Assembly: GCA_002197995.1 (NCBI GenBank)
Contig: NGZR01000006.1
Coordinates: 434,001 to 498,000, forward strand
Direction: 5' to 3'
Source of the DNA: Gaeumannomyces sp. JS-464
Taxonomy: Eukaryota > Ascomycota > Sordariomycetes > Magnaporthales > Magnaporthaceae
Length of the DNA: 64,000 nucleotides
Numbering within the stretch: the stretch's first letter is position 1; every line of letters starts with the position of its first letter. The notes under the pieces were generated by a model. That model had not been told where the DNA came from, did not search any database, and was given only the letters and a program-made list of their open reading frames with translations. Both the position numbers and the translations under genes were made by a program. Shown piece after piece: positions 22,401-33,082 of this stretch.

Positions 22401-24274
22401 CCGCTGGCGCAGTATAGCCGAATATCGCCGTGGTTTTGCGAGTGGACCGCGATGCGGCAGTCTTCTCGGACCTTTTGCGCAAGAGGATCGACGTTTGGAC
22501 GGCTGAGGAGCAGAACCTTGGCCCGTGTGTCCTGCAAAAGGGGAAGGAACTCGCCCACGAAGTCATCCGGCTCGCAGCACTCGTCCACTGCGTCCACAAT
22601 GATGTAAAGCCTTGGAAGCAGCCGAATCGCTATATGTAGCAGATCCAAGATTCTCCCGGGCGAGGCAGCTTTCTGCGGCGAGGCCTCCATGGCATATGTG
22701 AAGGCATTCATGAGGACTTCGTTTGCTGACGCAGATTTGAGAATCTGGGCCAAGATAGCCCTGTAGGCGCATGTTTTTTGGCTCTTTACTTCCGCGTCAT
22801 CTTGGCCATGGCTGCTTCGAAAGAAGAAGTATGCCACGACGGTGTCTTTGGCCGCGATTACCGTGGGAAGCTCCGACACCGCCGCGCCGGCGACGATGGT
22901 CTTGCCAGACCCTGGGTTCCCTACAGGATATCAAATAGGTAAGAAATTTGAGCTGAGAACGAACTCTATTTGGGGCTCACATACCATTGATCCAGAAGAC
23001 ATTTTCAGTGGGTGAACTTATCCACCTCAGAAAGGGTGGATGATTGAACGGCCACAGACTGGTCCCATCCATTCGCTTTTTCTGGGCCTTTTCCAAGTCA
23101 TCCTCGAATGTTGGAGGCGCGAGGAACGCAAGGATACGACGGCACGTCCCCTCTGGAACAAGCCGGCATGTTAATGCTTCATGGCCAAGAAGTTTAAGAA
23201 ACCTGAGGATAGGAGGCTCACGGAATGCGTCTCTTGATAGCAGCTCCCCCATTGCCTGCACTTCTCTGCGGTGCTCATTCATAGTGCGATGGAACTTCTC
23301 GTCCTCTGTAGCCTTTGCATCCCGCAACTTGTCGAGCGCAGTCTCAAGAGTCATCTGCAGCTTTTGCTGGCGGCTCTGGATGGTGTGAAGCGCCATGCTG
23401 TGTTCCTGGGCGAGATTCAGCTGTTGCAACTCCAGTTGGCATGCCTGGATCAGCTTTGCTGTGTTGAGTATCGCAATCTCGTCAGAGACGGCTTGCTTGT
23501 GGATCCCAAACCTGGTCACTATGCTGCGGAATTGGACGTCGAAAGGCTGCCAACACAGCTTGACCACCTGCTCGATGCGGAACGCCGCGATGTCTAAGTA
23601 GGTAGGTACCGTGTGATAACGATTAGTTTGGTTCTGCGGCGCGAAAAATGGGCCTTAGAGGTGAATTTCGTACTGCGACTCCTCCGGGTAAAAACACTCG
23701 CAACGGCCTTGAAAAGGTGGAAGAGATCAAGATAGAAGGCCTGTATTGATCCCCGAAGTCTCTGGGACGCCCGGTGCGTGTGGTCGTCTCTCAGGAGGTC
23801 GAGGAGGTCTGTGAAACGGGGGAGGTCTGTTTCGATATCATGCAGGATTCCAGTCAATTTCTCAAAGAAAGAAGAGTAATTGTTTGCAAGCTATCAAGAC
23901 GCCGGTCAGCGGTTGAGGAGCACTAGGGTTACATATACAAGCCAGTGGCTTCTTGCCTTGAATATCAGTTGGATCGCTCCCCATGCTATGGCGGCCCATT
24001 CCGGATGCGACTGGACGAAAATGCCCAGCACGTCGAAATATGGCTCGAGATGCCGGGAGAATGAGCTGATCCGCTTTGCCATTTTCGAAAAGCGTGCTTC
24101 GGAATTCGGGGAAATCGTCGCAATGCTTTTGATAAGTTCCTCGGCCGAGTTGCATGGAGCAAACTGGGCCTTCTCTTCATCCGAAATACAGAGCAAGAAC
24201 GTGTCCTTTGCCTCCGTGAAGAGCTGTTCCGGGCCGGTGACCCGAGCCCCCGTCGGGACTGTCCCTGAATCCAT
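19483..24274 (-). CDS. NLR-type protein: N-terminal helical domain, NACHT NTPase, WD40-like C-terminal region (one frameshift)
   Basis: Proposed exons are 24274-23939, 23890-23674, 23593-22985, 22920-21097, 21039-20237 and 20156-19483; introns are 48, 80, 64, 57 and 80 nt, and every junction keeps phase. The N-terminal ~370 residues resemble the helical DUF7708-type region of fungal NACHT proteins (FFEKLTGILHDIETDLPRF). Walker A is GNPGSGKT, split by the 64-nt intron; Walker B is LYIIVDAVDEC; a sensor-like VLLLSRPNVD follows. After NACHT come helical linker sequence and degenerate WD/beta-propeller-like blocks (QHVNFSDCGNRLIL). Such proteins act in fungal non-self recognition and regulated cell death. 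One base appears lost near 21508 (SQP stop versus LMLWVEALYLF in the next frame); restoring it gives 1,488 codons. The gene is either a recent pseudogene or carries a sequence error. Confidence 0.8.
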
Positions 24275-25466
24275 TCTGCGCCCCAGACCGCGACTGGCGC
24301 CCGTTGATGCCGAGGAGTGTGTCGGTACAGAACAAGTAGCGGCAAAAATATCAAGAGAATCAGGATAGACTTTGGTGGGACCCTACAGGATTAAGAGTCT
24401 GCTTCACGCCGGCAGCCCTCGAGCGCCTTAGCTGGGCGCCTGGGGCTGTGCCGCGCCTCTCGTTGCCACGCCGAACAGGGCGGTGCACTGCTAGCGTTGG
24501 TGGCGCCACGTCTGAAGGTCCCTGGCAGCCTTGGGATTGGACGCCTTGCCAGCGTTGATCGACGCTGCACTGCCCTGTAGGCCTGCCCTTGAATGCAAAC
24601 TGCCACATTCACATCGAAAAAAAAAAAAAAAAAAAAAAAAAAACGGCATCCTTCCCCGAACCTATCAATTTTTGGCATTGTGCTGTGGTTAATTACATCA
24701 GCAGGATTTTCACCCTTGATAAAGTGCCACTTTTCCCAATGTGCCTCCATGCCCCTCATGCCTTTCTCTATGCATTTTCCTTATACATCTTCCAAACGCA
24801 ACAATGTAATACTTTCCAATCCGGGTTTAATTACTTCGACATGTGTAAACACAGGATCGGGAACGAAAAGCGATGCTTTGAAATGTTACACTTGGCTATT
24901 TCTTTAAAGGTTACAACCGACGGACAAAAGTACCGCTTCGTTTACAATTTTCTATTTCACCCTCGAAATCAGCCACCCATTTCAACGTATCACCGCACAA
25001 TCAAATTCGCTTCAACTAATACAAAACTTTGGTAAATAGATAAACAGAAGCAGTGGATTGCGTGTGTATTTTTTCCAATATTTTATATACCACAAATTCG
25101 TAGTTGTGCTGGTAGGATTGATGAGAACGCGTCGCGGGGTTGCGGGGCTAAAAAAAATCGAAGCGATACTTTTGTCTTACCACTGTAGCAACCAGGCCGC
25201 AGGCTGCTGCCTTCCATCGTTATGCAGGTTGGACGAGTGAAAATACGAACAAACCCTGCGGTTGGCGCATCCGGATTATGCTATTGGGCAAAACGGAAGC
25301 GCCAAGGAGTTTTTTACATTTTGGCTGAAACCCAATAGTGTGTGCAGGGCGGCGGCATAGATACGTTCGTTGGACGGTGAGGCTAGGAGCAATGGGATCA
25401 AAGGCGCCCGTTTTTGGAACCCAAAGCGCCCGTTTCTGGGCGCTCTTGATCCCGCCGGCTCCCAAC
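24275..25466. other. Upstream region of the NACHT gene; A27 tract; no supported gene
   Basis: This contains the presumed promoter of the NACHT gene. A GC-rich stretch at about 24365-24610 ends in a run of 27 A (24617-24643), then AT-richer sequence follows to the 5S fragment. The GC-rich stretch plus poly(A) has the look of a retroposed insert, but I see no pol III A/B boxes or duplicated flank. Confidence 0.4.
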
Positions 25467-25545
25467 TTCTCCCGAGTACCAAGAGACTGAGGGCCGAACT
25501 AGTACTCAGGTGGGTGACCACTGGGGAATCCTCGGTGTTGTATGT
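25467..25545 (+). pseudogene. 5S rRNA fragment (3' part)
   Basis: GGCCGAACTAGTACTCAGG, then TGGGTGACCACTGGGGAATC and CTCGGTGTTGTATG followed by a T-run match the 3' half of fungal 5S rRNA, including the internal box C region (GGTGGGTGACC) and the oligo-T terminator. The 5' half, which should begin ACATACGACCAT, is not present upstream, so this is a truncated 5S copy. Dispersed 5S genes and 5S pseudogenes are usual in filamentous ascomycetes. Confidence 0.75.
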
Positions 25546-25846
25546 TTTTGTTTTTTCTTCTTTAATCTTGACAGCACACATGCGACTGTATATGGAGGAA
25601 GCCAGGGACATAGGTAAGCTGTCGTGAATATCTGCTTACCCCACCCTGTTTAGTCGCATGTCTACCATGCCGCCAAAGCTAGCAAGCCCGCCCACCAATG
25701 GGTCACACAATAAACGCCGCAGCTCTCGTTGGCAATGAACATTTTGGACGATTACGATTGCCCATGTCTTCCGTCGCCTTTATCCGTGCTTCCTCCCTCA
25801 ACATCATCATTGACAAATATGGAACCCCGCAGTATCAGCACTGTAA

Positions 25847-27638
25847 ATGACGACAGCTGTGCTCCCGCCTCTTCCCAACCCCTCGGCGCAGATTCGGCTG
25901 CTCCTGCTGCATCCCGGCGAGGGCGACGATCCGATTAATTGCACTTACGACATTGCAAATATCGGCGACAAGAATGTCAAATATGAAACTGTGTCGTATG
26001 TATGGGGGAACTTAGAAGCCCCAGCCGCCGAATCGGCAAGGGTTTTTGTTTCGGGCACTGCCGTCCAGCTCGGGGAGAGCGCCTACGAGGCCCTGCGCCG
26101 GCTCCGGCGGCGCCGCGACGTCCGCGCCGTCTGGATCGACGCGCTCTGCATAAATCAGTCCGACAGCCTGGAAAAGACCCAGCAGGTCAACAACATGGGG
26201 CGCATATACAGAAACTGCACCAGCTGCGCCATGTTCCTGGGCCCGCTGAGCGACGGGGTGGAGGAGCGCGACGTCCACATGGCCTTCGAGGCCGTCTCCT
26301 GGATCGCGGGCCGCGGGGACGAGCCGGCGTGGCTGGGCGACGAGCGCCGCCGCCTCAGGGCCTCCGTGGCCCTCAAGGCGGCCATGTGGGCGCCCTGGTG
26401 GTCCCGGATCTGGACGGTGCAGGAGGCCGTGCTGCCGCCGCGGGGGTCATGTACTGGGAGAAGTCCGCCTCGCTCTCGTTCTCGTCGCTCATCCGCGCCG
26501 CAGAACGCTTGATTTTCGAAAGCTTGGGTGACGAAGAACAACAACAAAAACAACAACAACACGACGAGATCCTGGCCCTGTTCCTGTGGAACGGCCTGAA
26601 GGACGACATCACGGCCAGGGCGCGGGCTGCAGTTCTCGCGGACCGACCACCCGCTGGGCCTGCTCTGGCGCTGGCGCTGGCGGCTGGCGAGCGACCCGCG
26701 CGACAAGGTCTACGCGCTCCTGGGGTTCCGGCCCGACGTCAGGCTGCCGAGCGCGCGGTCGTGCGACTACGCGGTCGACGCGTGCACGCTGTTCGCCCGG
26801 GTGACGGCAGACCTCGTGCGCGACATGGGGGACCTAAGTCCGATCATCTCGCGGCGCGGCGAGGCTTCATTAGTTCCGGGCCTGCCGTCCTGGGCGGTCG
26901 ACTGGTCGATCAAGACGCCGGGGCAGCGCACGCCGTTCTGGTACCACTACCGCGTCTGGGCGTGGGCCCTGGCGGACGGCGGGAGACTGCCGCCCTTGAA
27001 GACGGCCTGGTAACCATCGATGAGCCGGTCCCGGGGCGCCAGGACGGCCCGGCGGCGCCGACACGGCCTCGCGCGTTGGTCCTGAGCGGCGTCCGCCTGG
27101 ACACGGTCGCGGTGGTGGGACAGAAGGAGCCCGACGCCCCGGCCGACACTCCCGACGTCAACTCCCTCACATCGGGCGGCGCGAGATGGTGCCTGGCCGC
27201 GCGGTTCGAGGAGGCCCACCCGGGGAGGCTGCGGCCGGACTGGATGCGCGCGCTCGTCGGCGTCGCGACGGGAAACCTGTCCTTTAGCCCGGAAGGGGAG
27301 CAGCGCGGGCGCCCCGAGGACGACCCCTGTGCCCGCCTCCCCGCGGGGCCGACCGGGAGCTGGGGGGAGAGGATGGTCGGCGGACAGGCCGTCTTCATCA
27401 CGGAGAGCGGCCGTGCAGCGCCAGGCCCGGGCAGGAGGTTTGGATCGTCGGCGGGTCTAGGTTCCCGCTGCTCTTGGAGCGGCGGGAGGAGGCCGCCCTG
27501 GGCCGGAGCCGGGTCTGCGGAGAGGGGCGGTGTCGCTCGGACTATACGTTCGTGGCTGACGTGGTTGTGTACGGCGCTATGAAGGGTGAGGGGTTGGAGG
27601 AGGTCGGGGAAGAGACGACCGAGATTCACCTTTACTGA
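25847..27638 (+). CDS. Heterokaryon-incompatibility (HET) domain protein, reading frame broken four times
   Basis: The ATG at 25847 opens with the usual HET N-terminus (IRLLLLHPGEG) and the diagnostic motifs YETVSYVWG, VWIDALCINQ, NNMGRIYRNC and WWSRIWTVQE. Beyond these the coding sequence changes frame near 26441-26447 (into VMYWEKSASLSF), near 26610-26630 (into LGLLWRWRWRLASDPRDKVYAL), near 26990-27000 (into LVLSGVRLDTVAVVG), and near 27400-27430 (into GQEVWIVGGSRFPLLLERRE), ending at TGA 27636-27638. All segments have clear HET-family counterparts in order, so it is one gene of about 597 residues. A Gln/Lys-rich insert lies near 26540-26565. HET proteins trigger cell death after non-self contact. 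The breaks are either pseudogene mutations or indel errors (see findings). Confidence 0.78.
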
Positions 27639-27813
27639 AGTAATCCCGTTCGTGAACCGAAGCGTACGTCTAGGTTCTTGTTGGGCAAAAGGATGCAGTT
27701 GTGGCTTTCAACCTCTTCTCTCTTCGCCCCACGCCACTCGTTGTTTCTGTCAAGACCGCAATTGAAGCTGCTGCTTGCTACAGACAATGTTGGGAGGATG
27801 CCCAAAGCAGGCC

Positions 27814-28500
27814 TCACCAAACAGGATCATAATATGGCAGCGCCTCGAACGAGCACTTGAGGTGACCTCTGCACAGGGACACGGCATGCTCCTTGGCCTC
27901 CTCTTCCGCCTCGGGGACGCACACCTTCTTTTCCCAGGTGAAGGAATCGACCTTGAAGCGGCCACCGTCGCTGGGCTTGATGTGGAATTTGTAAAATATC
28001 AGGCGTGAAAAGAAGCGGATGATGTGGAAGCATGTGCTGCCGGCCTCGTCCGGCTCCATGGCCAAAAGTACCACTTGTCGTCCTGGTCCTTGGGCCTGAA
28101 GCCGAGCTGGAGCCTTTTGAAGTCTGCGTCGCTGATGTCGATGCCCCATGACGCCGTCTCTGGCTCCAACATTATGGGTAGCACGTACCCTTCGGGCACG
28201 ATGTCTTCAAGGTCTTCATCGCGATCTGATAATTCGCTGTTCGGGGTATTTCATTAGCTTTCATTAGCAAAGAACAGAAAAAAAAAAGAAAAAAAACATC
28301 CGACGAAGCTCCACCACGTGGGTGCTGGCCCGTACCCGGAGACGGCGTCCAGTGGCACAGTGTCCCCGTACAGGACGTGCTTTATCATGGTCGCCTTTAA
28401 CGAGGCATCTTTTGGCATGGTGGTCTCGGGCATGGCGTCTCGTGGGTGTGATTTTTTCGCTTTCAAGATCTGGTAGTTATCAATGTGAGTCAACAGACGC
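27814..28500 (-). CDS. Small conserved fungal protein with DDKW motif, function unknown (probably spliced, one frameshift)
   Basis: The best supported part is read from about 28235 (SELSDRDEDLEDIVPEGYVL) through IDISDADFKRLQLGF, DDKWYF, then LAMEPDEAGSTCFHIIRFFS to the stop at 27814-27816. WYF and LAMEPDEAG are in different frames: one T seems missing from the TTTT near 28065. The D-D-K-W pattern followed by a charged spacer, H-x-x-R and a conserved C-terminal helix resembles a family of small, uncharacterised fungal proteins. An upstream minus-strand stretch (about 28500-28330, IDNYQILKAKK to YGDTVPLDAVSGYG) is probably an earlier exon, joined across the T-rich segment at about 28255-28310; the exact splice sites are unclear. 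Confidence 0.5.
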
Positions 28501-29124
28501 CCGGGCGAGGGGGGGAACGCTGGCACACGGCCGGGGATCTGGGGACGCACGTGGGCGTGGAAATGGTTATGCGGGTGGGCGGGCACGCACGATCTGCTCA
28601 CCAACAACCAGCTGCATTGTTGCCCGCAGGGCCAACAACGGCGTGCCCGCGCAGGCAGTAGATTGAGGGGCACATTTCCCCATGTTGTCTAGTGCAAACC
28701 ATCCCCCAGGACACGTCCCGTCTGCAAAAAGTCAAAAGTAGGCTGGCTGCACGATAGAAGTTCACAGAAAGTTAAGATATAATTGAACGTATTTGTATGG
28801 TTGCTGTTGTTGCTCAGTGAGGTTATGTAGGGTAGGTAATAAGAGGGTATCTCCGCAAATCTCGCCGTCCTGCTGCCTCCAACGAGAAAAAAAAATGCAA
28901 CGCGTAATGCATAAAGAAAACCAATTATCGTCGCAGCCGTCGTACAGCCCGCTCTTCTCCATGCTTTCTGTCTCCCAGCTCAACCTAAATGATGTGGTCA
29001 CCCATCTGCCAAAACTTCGTCCCCGGGATGTTGTCGACAGGCCATGACGTGATGTTGACGGGGCAGTCAGTCCCGCCCGTCCTGTCAAGTCGACAACATC
29101 ATCTTTTGCGGCAGATGGGTCGGT

Positions 29125-29390
29125 TTATACGCGTGCTGTCCTGTGCGTCGTGCGGCGCCGGGAGCCTCCACGTCGGGCGTAGCCTGTTGTTTATCACATC
29201 GTCAGTATCTTATTTTACCCCGAGGGGACCAGACACGAAGGGCGTTGGGCAATTGCTTACCGCAAGTGATGCAGCTGATCAGGACGTCAAAGATGCGCAC
29301 GATGCCGGCGACGATGGCGTGGATGATGGAGCCGATGGCGTTAACGATGCCCGTCAGGCACGAGCCGATGCTGGAGAGGACGGCGCCCAT
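29125..29390 (-). CDS. 62-residue conserved fungal protein with N-terminal MGAxxS and hydrophobic helix
   Basis: Exon 1 (29390-29261) and exon 2 (29183-29125) are joined across a 77-nt intron (29184-29260) with donor GTAAGC, branch CTGAC and acceptor AACAG. Spliced length is 189 nt, 62 residues. The protein starts MGAVLSSIGSC, which fits an N-myristoylation signal (G2, S6) with a nearby Cys that could be palmitoylated. An Ile/Val/Ala-rich amphipathic stretch (residues 13-40) and a Cys-x2-Cys pair follow, and the C-terminus is Arg/Gly/Thr-rich and ends in RV. Short proteins of this layout occur widely in ascomycete genomes without a known role. Membrane association is inferred. Confidence 0.7.
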
Positions 29391-30200
29391 GGTTGCGGAG
29401 GTAGTGCGGCGGCAGTGATATGGATAGTTCTTCTTAGGTCGTTGTCAAGTTGGCGTGTTGTGTGGTCTAGGGTGGCTGGTGTTGTTGTCTGGAGAATCGA
29501 CAAACCAGACGGCACAAGAGAAAGCGCCGGGGACCCTTTGGTTTTAAATACTGGAGGGCTTGTGAGCTGATCGCCCCTTCCTCGGCGCATCTTTTTGTTC
29601 TGTGAAATTCCTACAGGTCGATGTGGTCATACCCGACGGCCAGCCTCCCACCCATGTCGGGTTTCGGGATTCATCATGTTTGCACGACCAAATGACATGA
29701 TAGGCGAATGAGCTCACTCACGGACAGCCATCTTTTTCCCACACCTCAGCTCCAAGGGTCCTAAAAAAGGTGCCACATTTGGCATCGGACAGTGAGTGAG
29801 GTCTTGCTGCCTAGATCCGGCATACTGCAGCAGTTTGAGTGGGAAAAGGACAGGGACGGTTAGACCCCTTTGTTTGATTTCCCGTCGTATCAAAGCGGTT
29901 GGCTCGCATTGTGCAGCAGAGGCTGACTGTGGCTTGCTTGTTGTGCTGTTAGTGTGCGGTTTTGCTAGCACACGTTGACGTCATAGAAGCCGTCGAAAAT
30001 CTCGATGAGCTGCCCAACGACGTCAAAGAAGAAGATCCCGGCTCCCGGGGCTTTTGCTCCGCGCTCCACACCCGACGACATGTCTTGGGTCTTGTCCAAT
30101 CGGCCACGTTATGGTGCACATTTGTGCAAGCGAAAAAAGGTTCCCGAAGGATTGGAATGATTTCTCATTTGCACACTTTTAACACGTTCGTTATCAAATA
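29391..30200. other. Intergenic between small-protein gene and pogo element
   Basis: This includes the promoter of the 62-aa gene. A short minus-strand ORF of 38 codons (about 30090-29974, beginning MSSGVERG and containing FFFDVVGQLIEIF) is possible but unsupported. Nothing else is recognisable. Confidence 0.4.
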
Positions 30201-30250
30201 AGTCAAGACCCCTGTTTTGCGCCACCCCCCACTTCCGGCCACCCCAATTC
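30201..30250 (+). repeat. Left terminal inverted repeat of the pogo element
   Basis: 50 bp, identical to the complement of the right end; preceded by the TA target duplicate. The match fails at the 51st base. Confidence 0.93.
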
Positions 30251-30327
30251 CAACCACCCGATTTTCAACGCGTCAACTTCAACACGTCGCCATTTAACGA
30301 GCAATTAATCGTTTAACTTCTTTTTTA

Positions 30328-31957
30328 ATGCATTTTAATGCCGGACCATTCATAAAGCAATATACGGAAACGGAAATCGCGTGCGCCCTCGAGGGCGTGC
30401 GTGCCGGCGCTTCTGTTAAGTCGGCCTCGAAAACATGGGGTATCCCGAGGTCTACCCTCCGGCGCCGGATTGGAGGCGGCCTGCCCTCCTGCCGTGCACA
30501 AGCGCACCGTCAACGCGTTAACCCTTCCCAAAAGCTCTTTTTAGCTGATTGGGTGCTCGTTCAAATCGCTTTAGGGTACCCTTCGACCTACGGAAAGTTG
30601 CGTTATATCGCCAGCCGTACCCTCGAACAAAGCGGCGACCCTTAAGCCTTCGGGAAGCGTTGGGTGGCTCGTTTTTTGGCCAAATACCCGATCCTCAAAA
30701 CCCAAAAAGCCCGGCGCATAGAAAACGCACGCGTTAACGGCGCTTTAACGAAGGTAATCCGGGCGTGGTAGCCTCGTTTGGAAGTGCTTGCCGTTAAGGC
30801 TATCAAACCGGAAAACAAATACAATTTCGACGAGTGCGGGCTTATAGAGGGCCTCGGATTTAACGGCCTCGTTTTGGGTATTAGGGGCTGCAAGCCGTTG
30901 CAAAAAAAAAGCCTTCGGCACGCGAGGTTGGACGACCATTATCGAATGCATTTCAGCCACCGGAAAAGCGCTTAACCCCCTCGTCATTTTCAAAGGTTTA
31001 TCAATACAAAAGCAATGGTTTCCTTTGGAAGATTAAAAGAGATTTAAGCTTTGGAAATTCCACGCAATACAAAAGGGGTGGATAGACGATAAAACGGGTG
31101 TAAAGTGGCTTAAAAATATCTTTTTTCCGAATACGGTGCCGGCCACCCCCGGATCGCCGGCTTTTGTTTTAAACGGCCACGGAATCCCACGCAACAAAGG
31201 ACTTTATGTACCTTTGCGCATCCAACAACGTTTAGCTCGTTTATTTGCCCGCCTATAGCTTTTACGTTTTTTAACCTTTCGATTTAGCGGTTTTTAGCAC
31301 GGTTAAAAAGGCTTACCGCCGTATAGCGGCTTTTTTGCAGCCTTTTATACGTTAATTGTAATAGGAAAACGTCATTTTTTTAACTGCTATCACAAAGCAA
31401 AAGAGGAGGCCTGTATACCCGTATTATTAAAGCGGGTTAGGCCGCTACCGGCCTGTGGCCCTTAAGGATTAGTAAGCCTTTTATAAGCCCTTTCCTCTTT
31501 AAAAATAACAACGCCAAAGCGTCCCAAGCTGCAAAAGATGCTTTAAAGGCCGAAAGGGTTGCTCAAAGTACCTATTCCAAATACTTCATGCCATTTGATA
31601 TAGTTGTAGCAACTCCCAAAACGACCCTCCAAATGCGTACCCAAGTGGCCACCTTTGCCCACAACTTCCGGCTCGGCCGGACGGCCCGTTTGTTATTCCA
31701 AAAGCTTACTAAGGCCTACAACGAAAAGATATCGCTTTAGTTACGTGCGAGCAAAAAACCAGGCGCCTGGAGGCGGAATTAGAGGTTGCACGGCCGTTAA
31801 AAAAAAGAAGGTGTTGCCGGACCCAAACGAGGCCTTTGTGCGGATTGGCGACATTAGGCGTGCACAACAGGAAAATGGCGATCTGCCAAGTGATCTACCA
31901 GAATCTCTTGCATTTGACGATTCGGATGATATATCCGATTGTATTGTAGTTGGCTAG
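30328..31957 (+). pseudogene. pogo/Fot1 transposase remnant
   Basis: The first 105 codons hold the N-terminal helix-turn-helix (psq/CENP-B type): TETEIACALEGVRAGASVKS then WGIPRSTLRRRI. The same frame continues through a TAA, then LAKYPIL and ARRIENARVNG, a TAG, then NKYNFDECGLIEGLG (first catalytic Asp region, FDE). Further stops and a frameshift follow before GWIDDKTGVKWLKNIFFPNT and FVLNGHGIPRN, where the usual DGHGSH has Asn in place of the second catalytic Asp. The C-terminal part (31750-31957) reads as a charged tail. In-frame stops at former CAA, CAG or TGG codons suggest RIP. No active protein can be made. Confidence 0.85.
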
Positions 31958-32008
31958 GAAAGATCACAATTGCGGAATGAAATTGGCGTGTTGGATGCAT
32001 GGTGTTGA

Positions 32009-32058
32009 GAATTGGGGTGGCCGGAAGTGGGGGGTGGCGCAAAACAGGGGTCTTGACT
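32009..32058 (-). repeat. Right terminal inverted repeat of the pogo element
   Basis: 50 bp, exact complement of 30201-30250, followed by TA. Confidence 0.93.
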
Positions 32059-32060
32059 TA

Positions 32061-33082
32061 CTCCTCATGATCAACACTTCCCGCCCCAAAGAAGCAGGTG
32101 GGCGGAAGATGGCGTGCTACGCTCTGTGCCTCTGTCGAATTTCCTTCTATCCGGGAAGTAGGAGTATGGAAAAAGAAGGAAAAAAAGGATGAAAATGAAA
32201 AATAATGAAAGTAAAGCCCCGACCTTCGGTGACATCATGTGGCTTGAATCCAAAACCCCTTGTATCGCCGGTCGCGTGGCTCCTGCGAACGACGTCACAA
32301 CAAACAGGAGCCTGCCGCCAAACGCCAACGCCCAGCCCGCGACCCACCCCTGGGCCGAGCTACACGACGCTAAGCGTGGTGGTCTAGACCGCCCCGAGGG
32401 GGCTGTCCCGTGTGCCCGTGTATTCCAGTCGATGTTGACCGTCCTCAGACGACCACCTACTCGCCCGCACCAAGTCCCTCTAGGCTGGCTGGCTGGCTGG
32501 CTGGCCAACGCGAGAACCGGGAAAACGCTTGCGGTGTGTAAACACCCGATCGCACGCTCACACAGAACTGTTGCCATTGGTGGACGGACTGGCATCTAAA
32601 TGAATGCCTGATAGCGTCGAGGCAGCCAACGAGGCAGCCAACGAGCGCCGGCGGGAAAGCGCTCCGCTTACCACCTATAACCGGCCCCTGTGGTGCGCCG
32701 AGAGAATCACCGCCTCGCCGCCGGGAAAGAGATGCTGCACTTGGCGAACTGAATCCCCCATCGGAAAGCTGGCTAACAGGCGGCAAGAGAATGACTTGGA
32801 GACGAAACTAGTGCCACCTCCCCACGTAACATGTCCATACAACCAACAATCAAACGGATCGCGTTTCTCTTCCAACCAGTTCTTTGTCTTTCCATATTGC
32901 CAAGCTAAGGTCGTCAAAGTCCCGGAATATAGGGACACGGGTACCAAATAAACTTAGATAACTAGATGACCAGACCGAGAATCACAAGAGGGGAAAAAAA
33001 CAACGAAAGCAGTATCTCGCTTCGAGCGACCAGTCCCATAAGCAGCCACAATGCCTAACAGAAGTCTCCATCCGTCAAACGT
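32061..33082. other. Intergenic / 3' flank of SUB2
   Basis: I see no gene here. It contains a short (GGCT)n run near 32482-32500 and the probable SUB2 3' untranslated region next to 33082. Open frames on both strands look like chance. Confidence 0.5.

Larger units (their letters stand above)
30201..32058 (+). mobile_element. pogo/Fot1-type DNA transposon, 1,858 bp, perfect 50-bp TIRs, dead transposase
   Basis: The outer 50 bp (30201-30250 and 32009-32058) are exact inverted repeats beginning AGTCAAGACCCCTGTTTTGC. They are flanked on both sides by TA (30199-30200 and 32059-32060), the target of Tc1/mariner/pogo elements. Inside is a plus-strand transposase remnant. Size and structure match fungal Fot1/pogo elements (about 1.8-2 kb). 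The coding part is broken while the TIRs are identical. Confidence 0.92.

Noticed and set aside
23880..24368. 162-codon plus-strand frame
   Set aside because: Antisense to the first NACHT exon, which has recognised family sequence.
26002..27582. 526-codon plus-strand open frame across the HET region
   Set aside because: It is a composite: only parts (about 26450-26620 and 27000-27400) are the true HET frame, the rest reads the gene out of frame into Arg/Pro/Ala-rich sequence.
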